A program made the position numbers and the translations under genes. The notes below the pieces were generated by a model, which did no database searches, was not told the DNA's origin, and saw nothing but the letters and a program-made list of their open reading frames with translations. From Jaltomata sinuosa (lineage: Eukaryota; Streptophyta; Magnoliopsida; Solanales; Solanaceae), in the NCBI GenBank assembly GCA_003996215.1, contig QJPP01007592.1, positions 62,001 through 126,000 of the forward strand: a stretch of 64,000 nucleotides of DNA, given 5' to 3'. How positions within the stretch are numbered: the stretch's first letter is position 1; each line of letters begins with the position of its first letter. Below are positions 46,174 through 57,420 of the stretch, piece by piece.

Positions 46174-49100
46174 TTGGGCTTGGGAGCCCCCTCTCCGACT
46201 ACAATGCGTCTACTTATGGCTGACCGGATGGTGAAGATGCCTGTGGGAATTCTGTACGACGTGTTGGTAAAGGTTGACACTTTTATCTTTCCTGCAGATT
46301 TTGTTATCCTAGATTGCGAGGTTGACTTTGAGGTGTCCATTATCTTAGGGCGACCATTCTTGGCTACTGGGCGTGCTTTGGTTGATTTGGAGACGGGTCA
46401 GATGAAATTCAGGCTTAATGATGAAGAGGTGACCTTCAATGTGTGCAAGTTGATGAAGCACCATGATGATATGAGAGTGGTGTCAGTGATTGATGTAGTT
46501 GATAAGGACCAGCTGGTTGTACCTGTTGAGGAGCGACTTGGTGTAGAAGCCCTTGCAACAGTCATCATGAATTTTGAGGGTGACAACATTGATGAATATG
46601 ACAAGATGGTTGCAGCACTTACATGTTTGGGATCTTACACTTATGCACCAATGAAGCTAGATTTGGATTTGAAGAATAGGACGACACCACCGGCTCGTCC
46701 ATCTATTGAGGAGCCACCAGTCTTGAAGCTTAAAGCACTGCCAGCTCATCTTCGGTATGTATTTTTGGGAGATAATAAGACTTTGTCGGTAATCATTGTT
46801 GTAGATTTAGGTAAAGCGCAGGTTAAGGCTCTGGTTGCAGTATTGAGAAAGTTTAAGAGAGCTATTGGGTGGACCATCACAGATATTATTGGGATTCCAC
46901 TTGGAATATATACTCACAAAATCCAGCTCGAGCCTGATTATGTTCCATCTATTGAGCATCAGCGTAGGTTGAATCAACCTATGCAAGAAGTCATCAAGAA
47001 AGAGATCATAAAGTGGCTGGATGCAGGTGTGGTTTACTCGATTTCTGACAGCAAGTGGGTGAGCCCGGTTCAGTGCGTACCAAAGAAATAAGGGATTACT
47101 GTTGTTCCTAATGCTAAGAATGAGCTGATTCCGATGAGGCCAGTAACAAGCTGGCGCATATGCATGGATTACAGAAAGTTGAATGCGTGAACTGAGAAGG
47201 ACCATTTTTCAATGCCATTCATGGATCAGATGCTAGACCTTCTTGCAGGTAGAGGTTGGTACTATTTTCTTGATGGTTATTTGGGGTATAATCAGATCTC
47301 TATTTCCCTCGAAGACCAAGAGAAACCACATTCACATGACCGTGTGGGATGTTTTCCTTCAAGAGGATGCTGTTCGGTCTTTCCAATACGCTAACAACTT
47401 TTCAGCGATGTATGATGTCTATATTTTCAGATATGGTGGAGGACACTATAGAGGTCTTTATGGATGACTTTTTGGTGGTAGGTGACTCGTTTGAAGATTG
47501 TCTAGATCATCTGGGTTGTGTGTTGAAATGGTGTGAAGAGTGTAACCTAGTACTGAATTGGGAAAAGTGCCACTTCATGTCAAAGAAGGCATCGTACTTG
47601 GTCACCAAATTTCGAAGAAGGGCATAAAAGTTGATAGAGCAAAGATTGAGGTGATTGAAAAATTGCCCCCACCAGTTTCTGTGAAAGGTATCCGAAGTTT
47701 CTTGGGTCATGCAGAGTTTTATCGGCGATTTATCAAGGACTTCTCCAAAATTGTAAATCCATTGTGCAAGTTGTTGGAGAAAGAGGTAAAATTTGTATTT
47801 GATGATGCTTGTCTCAAGGCATTCGAGTGCCTCAAAGAGAAGTTGGTTATAGCTCATATTATTATTGCTCCTTATTGGTCGCAACCGTTTGAAGTTAAGT
47901 GTGATGCTAGTGGGGTGGCGCTAAGAGCAGTCCTAGGCCAAAGGGGCGAGAAGATTCTTCATCTTATTTACTACGCTAGCAAGTCACTTAACCCGGCTCA
48001 GAAGAACTATACAGTGACTGAACATGAACTCCTTATTGTGGTCTTTGCCTTCGAGAAATTCCAATCTTATTTGCTTGGCACCAAGGTATTGGTGCATACT
48101 GACCATTCAACTCTTCGCTATCTGATAGAGAAAAAGGATGCTAAACCAAGGTTGATTAGATGGGTGTTGCTGCTGCAGGAGTTTGACTTTGAAGTTAAGG
48201 ACTGCAAGGGTACTGAAAATTAGGTGGCAGATCATTTGTCTAGGTTGGAAGAAGAAGTTATGTTGAAGCTGAATGATGAGTTCGAGATTGATGATTGGTT
48301 TCCTGACGAACAGGTATTGGCTGCTTCTCAGGATTTGATCCCATGGTTCGCGGACATTGCCAACTACTTGGCAAGTGATTTAGTGCCTGAAGATATATCC
48401 GTTCACCAAAGGAGAAAGTTCATGTCTGATGTGAAGAAATATTTTGGGGAAGAGCCATTCTTGTTCCGTGTGTGTGCGGACACTATGATCCAAAGATGTA
48501 TGCCGGAAGCTGAGATGATGGAGATATTGGAAGCATGCCATTCCTCCCCTGTGGGAGGTCATCATATTGGTATCCGAACTGCCCATAAGATCTTGCAATA
48601 CGGCTATTATTGGCCGATTATTCATAAAGATGCCCATGAGTTTGCTAAGGCGTGCATCAGATGTCAGTGGGAAGGAGGCATATCAAGGAGACATGAGCTT
48701 CCTATGAACCCCATTCTTGTGATTGAGTTGTTCGATGTTTGGGGTATTGACTTTATGCGTCCGTTCGTGCTGTATGATGGGAACTGGTATATATTGGTGG
48801 TTGTTGACTATGTGTCTAAGTGGGTGGAAGCGGTTGTGCTTCCAAGCAATGAAGGTAAATGTGTCACAGCATTCTTGAAAAAGAACATCTTCTCCAGATT
48901 CGGTACGCCAAGGGCCATTATTAGTGATGGAGGATCTCACTTTTACAACAAGTTGTTTCGTGCTTTGCTTGAGAAATATGGAGTGAAACACAGAGTTGCA
49001 ACCCCTTATAATCCTCAGACGAGTGGGCAAGTGGAGGTCTCCAATAGAGAAATCAAGTCAATCCTGTCCAAGACCGTTAATGCAAATAGAAAGGATTGGT

Positions 49101-49620
49101 CGCGGAAGCTTGAGGATGCATTGTAGGTGATACATACCAACTTGTGTTTGGTAAGGCGTGCCATCTTCCGATTGAACTAGAGCACAAGGCCATGTGGGCC
49201 TTAAAGAAGCTGAACTTGGATTGGGGTGCAGCATCATTGCAAAGGCTAGGGTAGCTGAATGAGTTGGATGAGTTCCGACTGAATGCATACAAAAATTCAG
49301 CTCTGTATAAGGAGAGAATGAAGCTGTACCATGACCGGAAGATAGAGAAGAGAGATTTTCAGCCAGGTGACTTGGTCCTACTTTTCAATTCTAGACTTCG
49401 CTTGTTTCCTGGCAAGTTGAAGTCCAAGTGGATTGGACCCTTCAAGGTGGTGCAAGTTTTCCCTCACGGGGCTATTGAACTTGAAAACCTTGAATGAAAG
49501 AGATTCAAAGCAAACGGGCAGCGGATAAAAGCTTATTTCGGCATAACAGAGGAGATCAAGACTATTGAGGCTTGGAGCATAGATGAGTTCGTCCCACCCA
49601 AGAAGCTTGATGAAGTCTGA
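46174..49620 (+). pseudogene. Athila-1 pol: protease end, RT, RNase H, integrase, broken
   Basis: The protease remainder opens with LGLGAPSPTTMRLLMADR and continues through IILGRPFLATGRALVDLETG. The reverse transcriptase follows with WRICMDYRKLNA, the catalytic FMDDF near 47461 and the LGHAEFYRRFIKDFSK connection. RNase H includes VKCDASGVALRAVLGQ and VHTDHSTLRYL. Integrase has an HHCC finger (HSSPVGGHHIG...CIRCQ, 48539-48668) and DDE motifs (WGIDFMRPF, ISDGGSHF). A C-terminal domain, YHDRKIEKRDFQPGDLVLLF, lies near 49330. Breaks include stops at 47089, 47188, 48221, 49124 and near 49252 and 49495, single-base frameshifts near 47324 and 47579, and a short deletion near 49126. Together these enzymes would copy and insert the element. 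Confidence 0.92.
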
Positions 49621-50210
49621 GTAATCAATCAGCCTGCGTCATACCGCAATGTTAAATCAGGCACTGCTTGGGAGGCTATCCATGATTTTGTAATTTACTT
49701 TATATTAGTTGTAGTGTAAAGATTGAGGAGTGTTTTGGTGAAGTCTGAGTAACCAAAACACTTGCGTCGTGCCGCGACGTTAAATCAAGCGCTGCTTGGG
49801 AGGCAACCCAAGGCTAATGTTTGCTATATGTGCAAAAACAGGTGGAGGAAAAGTTCTGGAGAAAATCAAACTCAGAAAATGGGTAAGTCAGGCTCCACGA
49901 GTATGGTTCACGGATCGTGGACCATTCCACGAGTCATCGAACTAACTCGTGGAACTCAAGTGGTAATGGCCAAGTGCATAAAATCTTCCACGAACTGGTT
50001 CCACGAGTCGTGAACACAATCACGAATCGTGATTGCCAGTCGTGGAAATCAGAGAAAATTTGGTGGCAGGACTTGTTCCACGAGACCATTCTACGAGTCG
50101 TGGTTAGTTCCATGATCCGTGAACAGGACTCGTGGAACCCAGGTAAGTTTTGAATTTTTTATTTTTTTTAATTATTCACCCGCTTTGCCCGACCCTACCC
50201 GCTCGTGGAC
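49621..50210 (+). other. Athila-1 post-pol non-coding region, left part
   Basis: It contains two copies of a conserved block (ACGTTAAATCAAGCGCTGCT then TGGGAGGC), near 49640-49690 and 49765-49813; a third lies at 57711-57755. From 49888 to 50140 it carries the same CACGAGTCGTG dyads as the LTR. A consensus donor AG|GTAAGT follows at 50141-50147. Athila-2 inserted at 50215. Confidence 0.65.
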
Positions 50211-50381
50211 ACAATTGATGTGGCGCCATTCTACGGCACTTTCGACGCCTCTAAACTAAGAACAATCGTACGTTTTCAAGCAACCGTCGTCGTTTTTGAT
50301 GTTTTATGTTATGTTTTCAGGAAAGGGAGACAAACATGGAAACGAAAGGAAATACGAGCAAAACGACGTTCTGGATAAGAG

Positions 50382-50522
50382 TGACGGCCTGAGTGACGGT
50401 CCGTCAAGCTGGTGACGGTCTGTCAAGCCCAAACCGTCACCCTGAGGCAGCACCACTGCCTAGTGGTGACGGCCACCATGACGGTCCGTCAAGGTGGTGA
50501 CGGTCCGTCGCCCAAACCGTCA
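50382..50522. repeat. Palindrome array in Athila-2 U3 (5' LTR)
   Basis: TGACGGTCCGTCA occurs complete twice, with variants TGACGGTCTGTCA and TGACGGTCCGTCG and inverted AACCGTCACC copies. The array ends about 58 bp before the TATA box. The 3' LTR has the same array at about 55822-55962. Confidence 0.9.
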
Positions 50523-50580
50523 AGTTGAACTAGTGCGCGATGCGGATTCCGAACGTTTTTGGGTTTACTTCCTGGACTCC

Positions 50581-50588
50581 TATAAATA
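50581..50588 (+). promoter_or_regulatory. TATA box of Athila-2 LTR
   Basis: TATAAATA; the same box lies in the 3' LTR at 56020-56027. Confidence 0.75.
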
Positions 50589-51511
50589 CTCTATGTTAGG
50601 TTTATTTTAATAGATACATTACAAATTATTCACCCAATAGTTTTAGGAGATTTTTAGTCTACTTTTGAGCAAAAATTGGAGAGCAAGAAACACGTTTTCC
50701 TCTTCTTGAATTCGTGTTCTTGAATTGTTCTTGGGATCTTGGTTTCTTGTTCTTGGAAAATTGAAGCTTGTTTTCATTATATTGTAAGAATCTCTTTTCT
50801 CTTTATTATGAATATGAATCTCTTTTCTTTCCATCAAAGCATGATTAACTAACTTCCCACAACTAGGGTTGTGGGAGCCATGGCTAAAGTAGCAATATAG
50901 ATTCCGGGTAGCGTCGGGTTCAATATTTATGATTGTCACGTTGTTAATCATTCATTCTTCACGTTTTCTAGTGGTTTCAAACATTAGAACATGCCTAGGT
51001 TTAATTTGCTTGAGTAAAGAAATTAAAATCGGGAAATTTGGTTAATAACGAGGATTTGAGACTACCAACTCTCGTCTTATGATTAATGCTGTAACTAGAT
51101 TAATCTACTTGATGTTTAGGATTGAAATCTAAAAGCTCACCTTTTCAAGTTCGAGAGAATTGAAAAGGAAATTCGTCTATTTGGTTGAGAAACATTTAGA
51201 TGATACCATCAATTCAATCACATCGTGACATGCATATATGAAAGAACCCGGTTAAGCTTGAATCGACATTGTTACAATGTCATGGTGAACACTTCCCTAG
51301 TTTTACGTTATTAGTTGCTTTGTCAAATATTGATTTCACAAACCCCCCCTTATTTACCGGAAATTATTGACCACTAGTCAATTAAATCACGAACGACCTA
51401 AATTGCACCTTATTCCCTGTGGGATCGACCCCAACCTCTGTTGGGTTCTATATTTGCCGACGACCGCTTACGCTTCTTAAATTGAGGTGTAGTTTGGGCG
51501 TCATCAAATTT

Positions 51512-51529
51512 TGGCGCCGTTGCCGGGGA
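51512..51529 (+). other. Primer-binding site (tRNA-Asp type), Athila-2
   Basis: TGGCGCCGTTGCCGGGGA is the canonical Athila/Tat-group sequence complementary to the 3' end of tRNA-Asp. Confidence 0.92.
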
Positions 51530-51633
51530 GTACGGTTGTTTATTAAGTCCGGTGTGTTTATTTGACTCTTAGTCATATTTCCTGCTTTTATTTTTATTTG
51601 TTGTTTTTGTTTTCACAGGGTACATAGTTGTGC

Positions 51634-54179
51634 ATGCCAAGTACCCGAGGCTCGGGTGAACCAATAGTACCCTACGACCCCGAGCTTGCAAGAACGATAA
51701 GGCAAAACATGAATGAGCAACAACAAGAGGCAGCGAGACTCGCTGCAGCTCAGCAAGCCCAACAACGTGTGAATGCTGGTGGTCTTGAGGTCGACATAGA
51801 GTTGAATGATGAGGAGGTCGACTTAGATGGAGTTGGTGCCACGGGCGCTATTGCGTTTCCCCCGCTAGCACCCGGGGCCAAGTTCAACATCACTAGCACA
51901 ATGATTCAGCTGTTGAATTTGAGAGGAGTGTTCCGTGGTGTTGCTGGTGACGATCCAAACCGGCACCTGATGAATTTTGTGGGTATCTGCAAGTCGTTCG
52001 AATTGCCTGGAGTAAGTCAGACAGCGATCAGGCTCAGATTGTTTCCGTTGTCTCTGTCTGATGAGGCAGCGTTATGGTTGACAGAGCTGACCCCCGACTC
52101 TATCACAACTTGGGGAGAGTTGAAAGGAGCTTTCATAGAAAGGTTTTTTCCTCCCTCTAGAATGATACAGTTGAGGGATGAGATTAGCAATTTCAGGCAA
52201 CAACCTCACGAAGCTTTACATGAGACTTGGTTACGGTTCAAGAAGAAGCTGACACAATGCCCGAACCATCAGCTTACCGATAACTTTTTGATGCAGACAT
52301 TCTACAGGGCACTGAATTCGGCTACTAAGCCGACATTGGACAACGCAGCAGGTGGAGCATTCATGGGTCTCACTTTTGTTGAGGCCACAACTACTTTGGA
52401 CAGGCTCACCAAAACCAACAGGGCCTGGCATACACGGGATTCAGAGGTAGCAGCTAGCACTTATGCAGTTGGTGTGTCAGCAGAGCAGCGCAGGAAAGAG
52501 GAAGAACGGGACCATGACATGGCCCATCTAAAAATGCAAATGGACCTGCTGACCAAGCATTTGATGTCAGGGGGTATTGAGAAGGTGAAAGCTGTGGGTT
52601 CCCAAGGTAGAGCAGCAGAGTTTGAATCTGATGAGGAGGCAAATTATTTGGGTGGTTTCCAGGCCAACGGCCAAGGAAACCAAGGTCGGAACTATCAGAA
52701 GGACAACTACTATGAAAAAGCTGGCTACAGAGATCGTGACCAAGGAAACTGGAGGAATAACACTGATAGAGGTGGGTTGTATGTACCACCTGGTAATCGG
52801 GATAGAGCTAGCACCGAGACAGGGACGTCTAAATTGGAGAACATGATGACGAAGATGCTGCTAAAGGTGGAATCTACTGACTCAGCGGTAAAGGAGATGA
52901 GGACCGAACTATCAACAATGAGTCAGGTAGTGGATTCACATTCCACCTCGATCAAGCAATTAGAGCAACAAGTGGGTCAGATCTCGGCGGCTCTAAATCA
53001 AAGGAAGACAGGGACCCTGCCTAGTGACACTATTCAAAACCCGAGGAATGACGCGAGCTGTATGACGATCACTACACGAAGCGGTAGAACATTACCGGAA
53101 TCACATCCGGTAATTCAGACTCAGGATGGTGAGATCGCAGATGACAAGGCGGTAGAGGAGGCGACTCAAAGCCCCGCGGATGAAAGCAAGGAAGCTGAAA
53201 AACTTCCAACTATAATGTCTCAGCCACCGCCTCCTTTCCCACAGCGTTTGAAGAAGAAAGCGGACGATGGCAAGTTCCTGAATTTCATGACCATGCTCAA
53301 GCAGATATCAATAAACATCCACTGGTGGAAGCGCTTGAACAAATGCCCGGATATGCCAAGTTCATGAAGGACTTGATTACCAAGAAGAGGTCAGTAAGAG
53401 AGGAACCAGAAGATAACCTCCACCACTGCAGTGCTATTTCCTCAAGATCGTTAGTGGACAAGAAGGAAGATCCAGGCGCTTTTACTATTCCCTGTACTAT
53501 CGGGAAGCTCAACTTCGGAAAAGCATTATGTGATCTTGGTGCTAGCATCAACTTGATGCCGCTAGCAATCTATAAATAATTGGGTTTGGGAGCTCCCAAA
53601 CCAACGATCATGAGGGTGCTAATGGCTGACCGTTCAGTAAAGCGATCAGTTGGAATATTGTCTGATGTGCTGGTCAAGGTTGGTAAGCTTATATTCCCAG
53701 CTGACTTTGTGATCTTGGATTGCGAAGTGGACTTTGAAGTCCCCATAATCTTGGGACGACCATTGCTGGCCACTGCGAGAGTGTTGGTTGACATGGAGAA
53801 AAACGAACTGACATTCAGATTAAACAATAAATTTGTCAAGTTAGATGTGTGTAAATTGATGAAGCAACCAAGAGACATGAGAGTGGTCGCGGTCATAGAT
53901 GTGGTTGAGAAAGCCCCTGCGGAGACCCTAGCTGTTACAAGAATGAGGTTGCGATCGCAAGAAGGGAAACATGTCGAGAAAGGCGGTGAAAACAAATCGA
54001 GGAAGAGAAAATACCGCAAGAAAACCAGCAAAGAAAGAGTAAAGAAGCTGCCGCGACTAGCTGCGGAGCCGATAAAAGAGGAAGTTGGAGCTCAACGGGA
54101 TGGGGTAGCTGGCACCTATTCCATCGATCTTTCCTGCTTTGGAGACCCTGGCGGTCTCCAACATCATGCCAGACTCTGA
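51634..54179 (+). pseudogene. Athila-2 gag and protease, nearly intact
   Basis: The first 570 or so codons, starting MPSTRGSGEPIVPYDPELAR, are open and encode a full Athila capsid/nucleocapsid protein: IRLRLFPLSLSDEAALWL, FPPSRMIQLRDEISNFRQQP, NRAWHTRD, then a Gly/Asn/Tyr-rich stretch and a coiled-coil-like segment. A single-base frameshift near 53319 ends this frame at 53367. The other frame continues with MPGYAKFMKDLITKKRSV and the protease active site CDLGASINLMPL, reaches a TAA at 53577, then LGLGAPKPTIMRVLMADR and IILGRPLLATARVLVDME. A Lys/Arg-rich tail ends in TGA at 54177. No polymerase follows. Gag would form virus-like particles and protease would process Gag. Only two lesions are visible, in keeping with a young insertion. 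Confidence 0.9.
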
Positions 54180-55640
54180 GTCCTATGGGCTTCACAGGTA
54201 TTCCTTTCTCTCACAGTTTTAGTTTTCACATGTATGCATTGGGGACAATGCATGAGTCTAAGTTGAGGGTGTTGGGTTACCTGTGAGTCTTTCACCACCG
54301 AGGGTTTTTGTTGCCGTGTTTCTTTTCCCTCCGGTGTTCTATCTAGTAGAACCGGCATGTTTAGGTTGTCGTTTAAATTTTAGTTATTTTTTTTTAGTGT
54401 CTATAGCAAGCATGGCGTTTTTTGTTGGAAAATAGACTAAAAGGAGCCCCCTCTGAAAAAGTTGATTTTGTACTAATGTTTGAAACGTTTGACTGTCTGG
54501 ATCCTTGGATGTCATTGTGTGGTTATGATTGGAATAATTATGCTTAAGCCGAGTTGTTGTCCTGATAGTTGGTAGTGGTATGGTTTCTTGGTGCCAAGTG
54601 TGTGTGAGCTTATTGTTATAACTTCTTACTTTGTGCATGCATCTAGAACTTGCCCGGTCTATTTTGTAGAGTTTGATGTTGGTTGCTTAGGAAAGGATCA
54701 CATGCCCTTTTTGTATGCAGTCCACTTAGCCTATAAGACCGTCCAAATGCAAATAATCCCTTTTGATCCCTGTTTGAGCCATAATTGACCCTGTTCGTTC
54801 AATAACCTGTTACCGTTCCTGTTTAACTTTGAATCCCTGTTTTGGCCCTGGTCCTCCTTGGACATCGTGCACCTCAAACTCAGGCAATCAGCCTAAGTTG
54901 AGGGTGGCTACTATAGAGGTAAATGAGAAGAAAAATAGGATGGATAAGTTTGGTTGTTGATAGAATGAAAATTTTGGGTGTGTGTCTTAGAAAAGATGAA
55001 AAAGAAACGAAAGAAAAAAGGAAAAGAAAGATAAAGAACGAAAAAGAAATAAAAAGAAGTATCAAAATAAAGAGGCCGCACCTGTAGCTAGAAAGAAGGG
55101 AATAAAGAGGTGAATAAAGGATGGACAAAGTAAAGTTATGTGGAAATAGTAGGTCGGTGATTCCAAGGAGGGTTTAGTCACTATTCCCCAAACGTATCCT
55201 ACCTGCACCCGAAGCCTCATTACAAGCTAAAACAAGTCCTGTAGTGATCCTGAGCGGCTTTCCGAAAAACTGAGATAGAATAGTAAGGGCAAGCCTATGG
55301 CATCGCATGTGCATTGTTTGAAATCGTTTGTGAGTGTGAGCGTCTTACCTAGTCCTAAATGTTGTGGGACTTTTTTGTGGTGAGGGCACCAAGATGTCTG
55401 TATTGTCTATTGACTGTTAGGATAGCTGCGCGTGTGTATGCATAATATTCTATCATATCGGAATGACATGGTTGGATCCTTGCAAGTTAACGCTTCATAC
55501 ATTTGTGTGCTACTAGGGAGCTTGATTTAAAATTGAATAAGCATTGAATGACCATGAGTTGCTAGAGACACGAGTTTGTTGTCTTAGTTGAGTCGTCTTA
55601 TTGTTTTTGTGTCATGTTGCTTGAGGACAAGTGAACGTTT
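54180..55640 (+). other. Athila-2 3' non-coding region
   Basis: About 1.45 kb without a coding frame but alignable with Athila-1 57425-59199. Shared blocks are CATTG(G/A)GGACAATG, ATCTAGAACTTGCCCGGT, TTAGGAAAGGATCA, GGACATCGTG(C/T)ACCTCAA, a GAAAAAGAAA-type purine tract (54940-55060) and GGGCAAGCCTATGG. Confidence 0.7.
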
Positions 55641-55654
55641 TAAGTTGAGGGTGT
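55636..55654 (+). other. Polypurine tract region, Athila-2
   Basis: AAGTTGAGGGTGT lies directly before the 3' LTR, the expected place for plus-strand priming. The identical sequence precedes the Athila-1 3' LTR. Confidence 0.7.
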
Positions 55655-56968
55655 TGATGTGCCGCCATTCTATGGCACTTTCGACGCCTCTAAACTAAGA
55701 ACAATCGTACGTTTTCAAGCAACCGTCGTCGTTTTTGATGTTTTATGTTATGTTTTCAGGAAAGGGAGACAAACATGGAAACGGAAGGAAATACGAGCAA
55801 AACGACATTCTGGATAAGAGTGACGGCCTGAGTGACGGTCCGTCAAGCTGGTGACGGTCTGTCAAGCCCAAACCGTCACCCTGAGGCAGCACCACTGCCT
55901 AGTGGTGACGGCCACTATGACGGTCTGTCAAGGTGGTGACGGTCCGTCACCCAAACCGTCAAGTTGAACCAGTGCGCGATGCGGATTCCGAACATTTTTG
56001 GATTTACTTCCTGGACTCCTATAAATACCCTATGTTAGGTTTATTTTAATAGATACATTACAAATTATTCACCCAATAGTTTTAGGAGATTTTTAGTCTA
56101 CTTTTGAGCGAAAATTGGAGAGCAAGAAACACGTTTTCCTCTTCTTGAATTCGTGTTCTTGAATTGTTCTTGGGATCTTGGTTTCTTGTTCTTGGAAAAT
56201 TGAAGCTTGTTTTCATTATATTGTAAGAATCTCTTTTCTCTTTATTATGAATATGAATATCTTTTCTTTCCATCAAAGCATGATTAACTAACTTCCCACA
56301 ACTAGGGTTGTGAGAGCCATGGCTAAAGTAGCGATATAGATTTCGGGTAGCGTCGGGTTCAATATTTATGATTGTCACGTTGTTAATCATTCATTCTTCA
56401 CGTTTTCTAGTGGTTGCAAACATTAGAACATGCCTAGGTTTAATTTGCTTGAGTAAAGAAATTAAAACCGGGAAATTTGGTTTATAACGAGGATTCGAGA
56501 CTACCAACTCTCGTCTTATGATTAATGCTGTAACTAGATTAATCTACTTGATGTTTAGGATTGAAATCTAAAAACTCACCTTTTCAAGTTCGAGAGAATT
56601 GAAAAGGAAATTCGTCTATTTGGTTGAGAAACGTTTAGATGATACCATTAATTCAATCACATCGTGACATGCATATATGAAAGAACCCGGTTAAGCTTGA
56701 ATCGACATTGTTACAACGCCATGGTGAACACTTCCCTAGTTCTCTCTTATATTGATTAAAACTCGTACGTTATTAGTTGCTTTGTCAAATATTGATTTCA
56801 CAACCCCCCCCTTATTTACCGGAAATTATTGACCACTACTCAAATAAATCACGAACGACCTAATTTGCACCTTATTTCCTGTGGGATCGACCCCAACCTC
56901 TGTTGGGTTCTATATTTGCCGACGACCGCTTACGCTTCTTAAATTGAGGTGTAGTTTAGGCGTCATCA
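55655..56968 (+). repeat. Athila-2 3' LTR
   Basis: TGATGTGCCGCC to GGCGTCATCA, 1314 bp. Compared with the 5' LTR it has about 23 extra bases near 56741-56765 (TCTCTTATATTGATT region). Confidence 0.93.
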
Positions 56969-56986
56969 ACAATTCAGACTCCGGCT

Positions 56987-57420
56987 ATGGCATCCTTTTC
57001 TATTGAGGTTCCAGCGCCCACGCACTGTGTAGTTGATTTATTTGTTGAGGCAGCGGCGGCACCCACTGGTGAGAGAGCCAAGCGAGTGCGTTCTGAGAGC
57101 ACCCATGGGGTTGCGGAGGAACCTAAGAGATTTAAGAGAGACATTGCTATGGCCACACGGCCCTCCTTGGATGATATGCTTCTCCGTGAGGAGACAGAGC
57201 GGTAGAGGCATAGGGGTGCATCATCTAGCTCAGCTCCCAGAGGTGAAGGAGCCGCACCCTCTGTTATTGGGAGTCCAGATTTGGTTGCTACTGAGAGGGC
57301 ATCTACTGATGTCCCTCCTATCATTGAGACATTGAGCGCGACAGCCACTAGCGTCGCCACTGACACTGCGACGGGTGCCACATCACCGACCCTGCACACT
57401 TCATCGGACGCTGATGCTTA
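56987..57420 (+). pseudogene. Athila-1 small 3' open frame of unknown function
   Basis: It starts MASFSIEVPAPTHCVVDLF only 14 bp after the Athila-2 target duplication and runs, through one in-frame TAG at about 57203, to a TAG at 57418. The product (about 144 residues) is rich in Ala, Thr, Ser and Pro and has a basic patch ERAKRVR, with no recognised domain. Athila elements often carry an extra frame after pol, once called env-like; this one has no membrane segment. Before Athila-2 inserted, the same frame was open some way upstream across 50170-50210. I do not know its function. Confidence 0.5.

Larger units (their letters stand above)
50216..51506 (+). repeat. Athila-2 5' LTR
   Basis: TGATGTGGCGCC to GGGCGTCATCA, 1291 bp. 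It holds a TGACGGTCCGTCA array (about 50382-50522), a TATAAATA box at 50581-50588 and a possible donor TT|GTAAGA at 50784. Its second half shares words with the Athila-1 LTR (CACAACTAGGGTTGTGGGA, GGGATCGACCCCAACC), so the two families are related but distinct. Confidence 0.93.
50216..56968 (+). mobile_element. Athila-2: gag-protease-only Athila derivative, nested
   Basis: 5' LTR 50216-51506, primer site 51512-51529, gag-protease 51634-54179, 3' non-coding region to 55654, 3' LTR 55655-56968. Perfect target duplication ACAAT at 50211-50215 and 56969-56973. Total 6753 bp. After the protease there is no reverse transcriptase, RNase H or integrase: the next sequence is the Athila 3' non-coding region. 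It must have depended on enzymes supplied by other Athila elements. LTRs differ at about 4 of 180 positions compared by eye, plus a 23-bp length difference, so it is younger than its host element. Confidence 0.92.

Noticed and set aside
50643..56390. Matching 102-codon antisense frames in both Athila-2 LTRs (50643-50951 and 56082-56390)
   Set aside because: The LTRs are about 98 percent identical, so a shared open frame needs no selection. No domain is recognisable.
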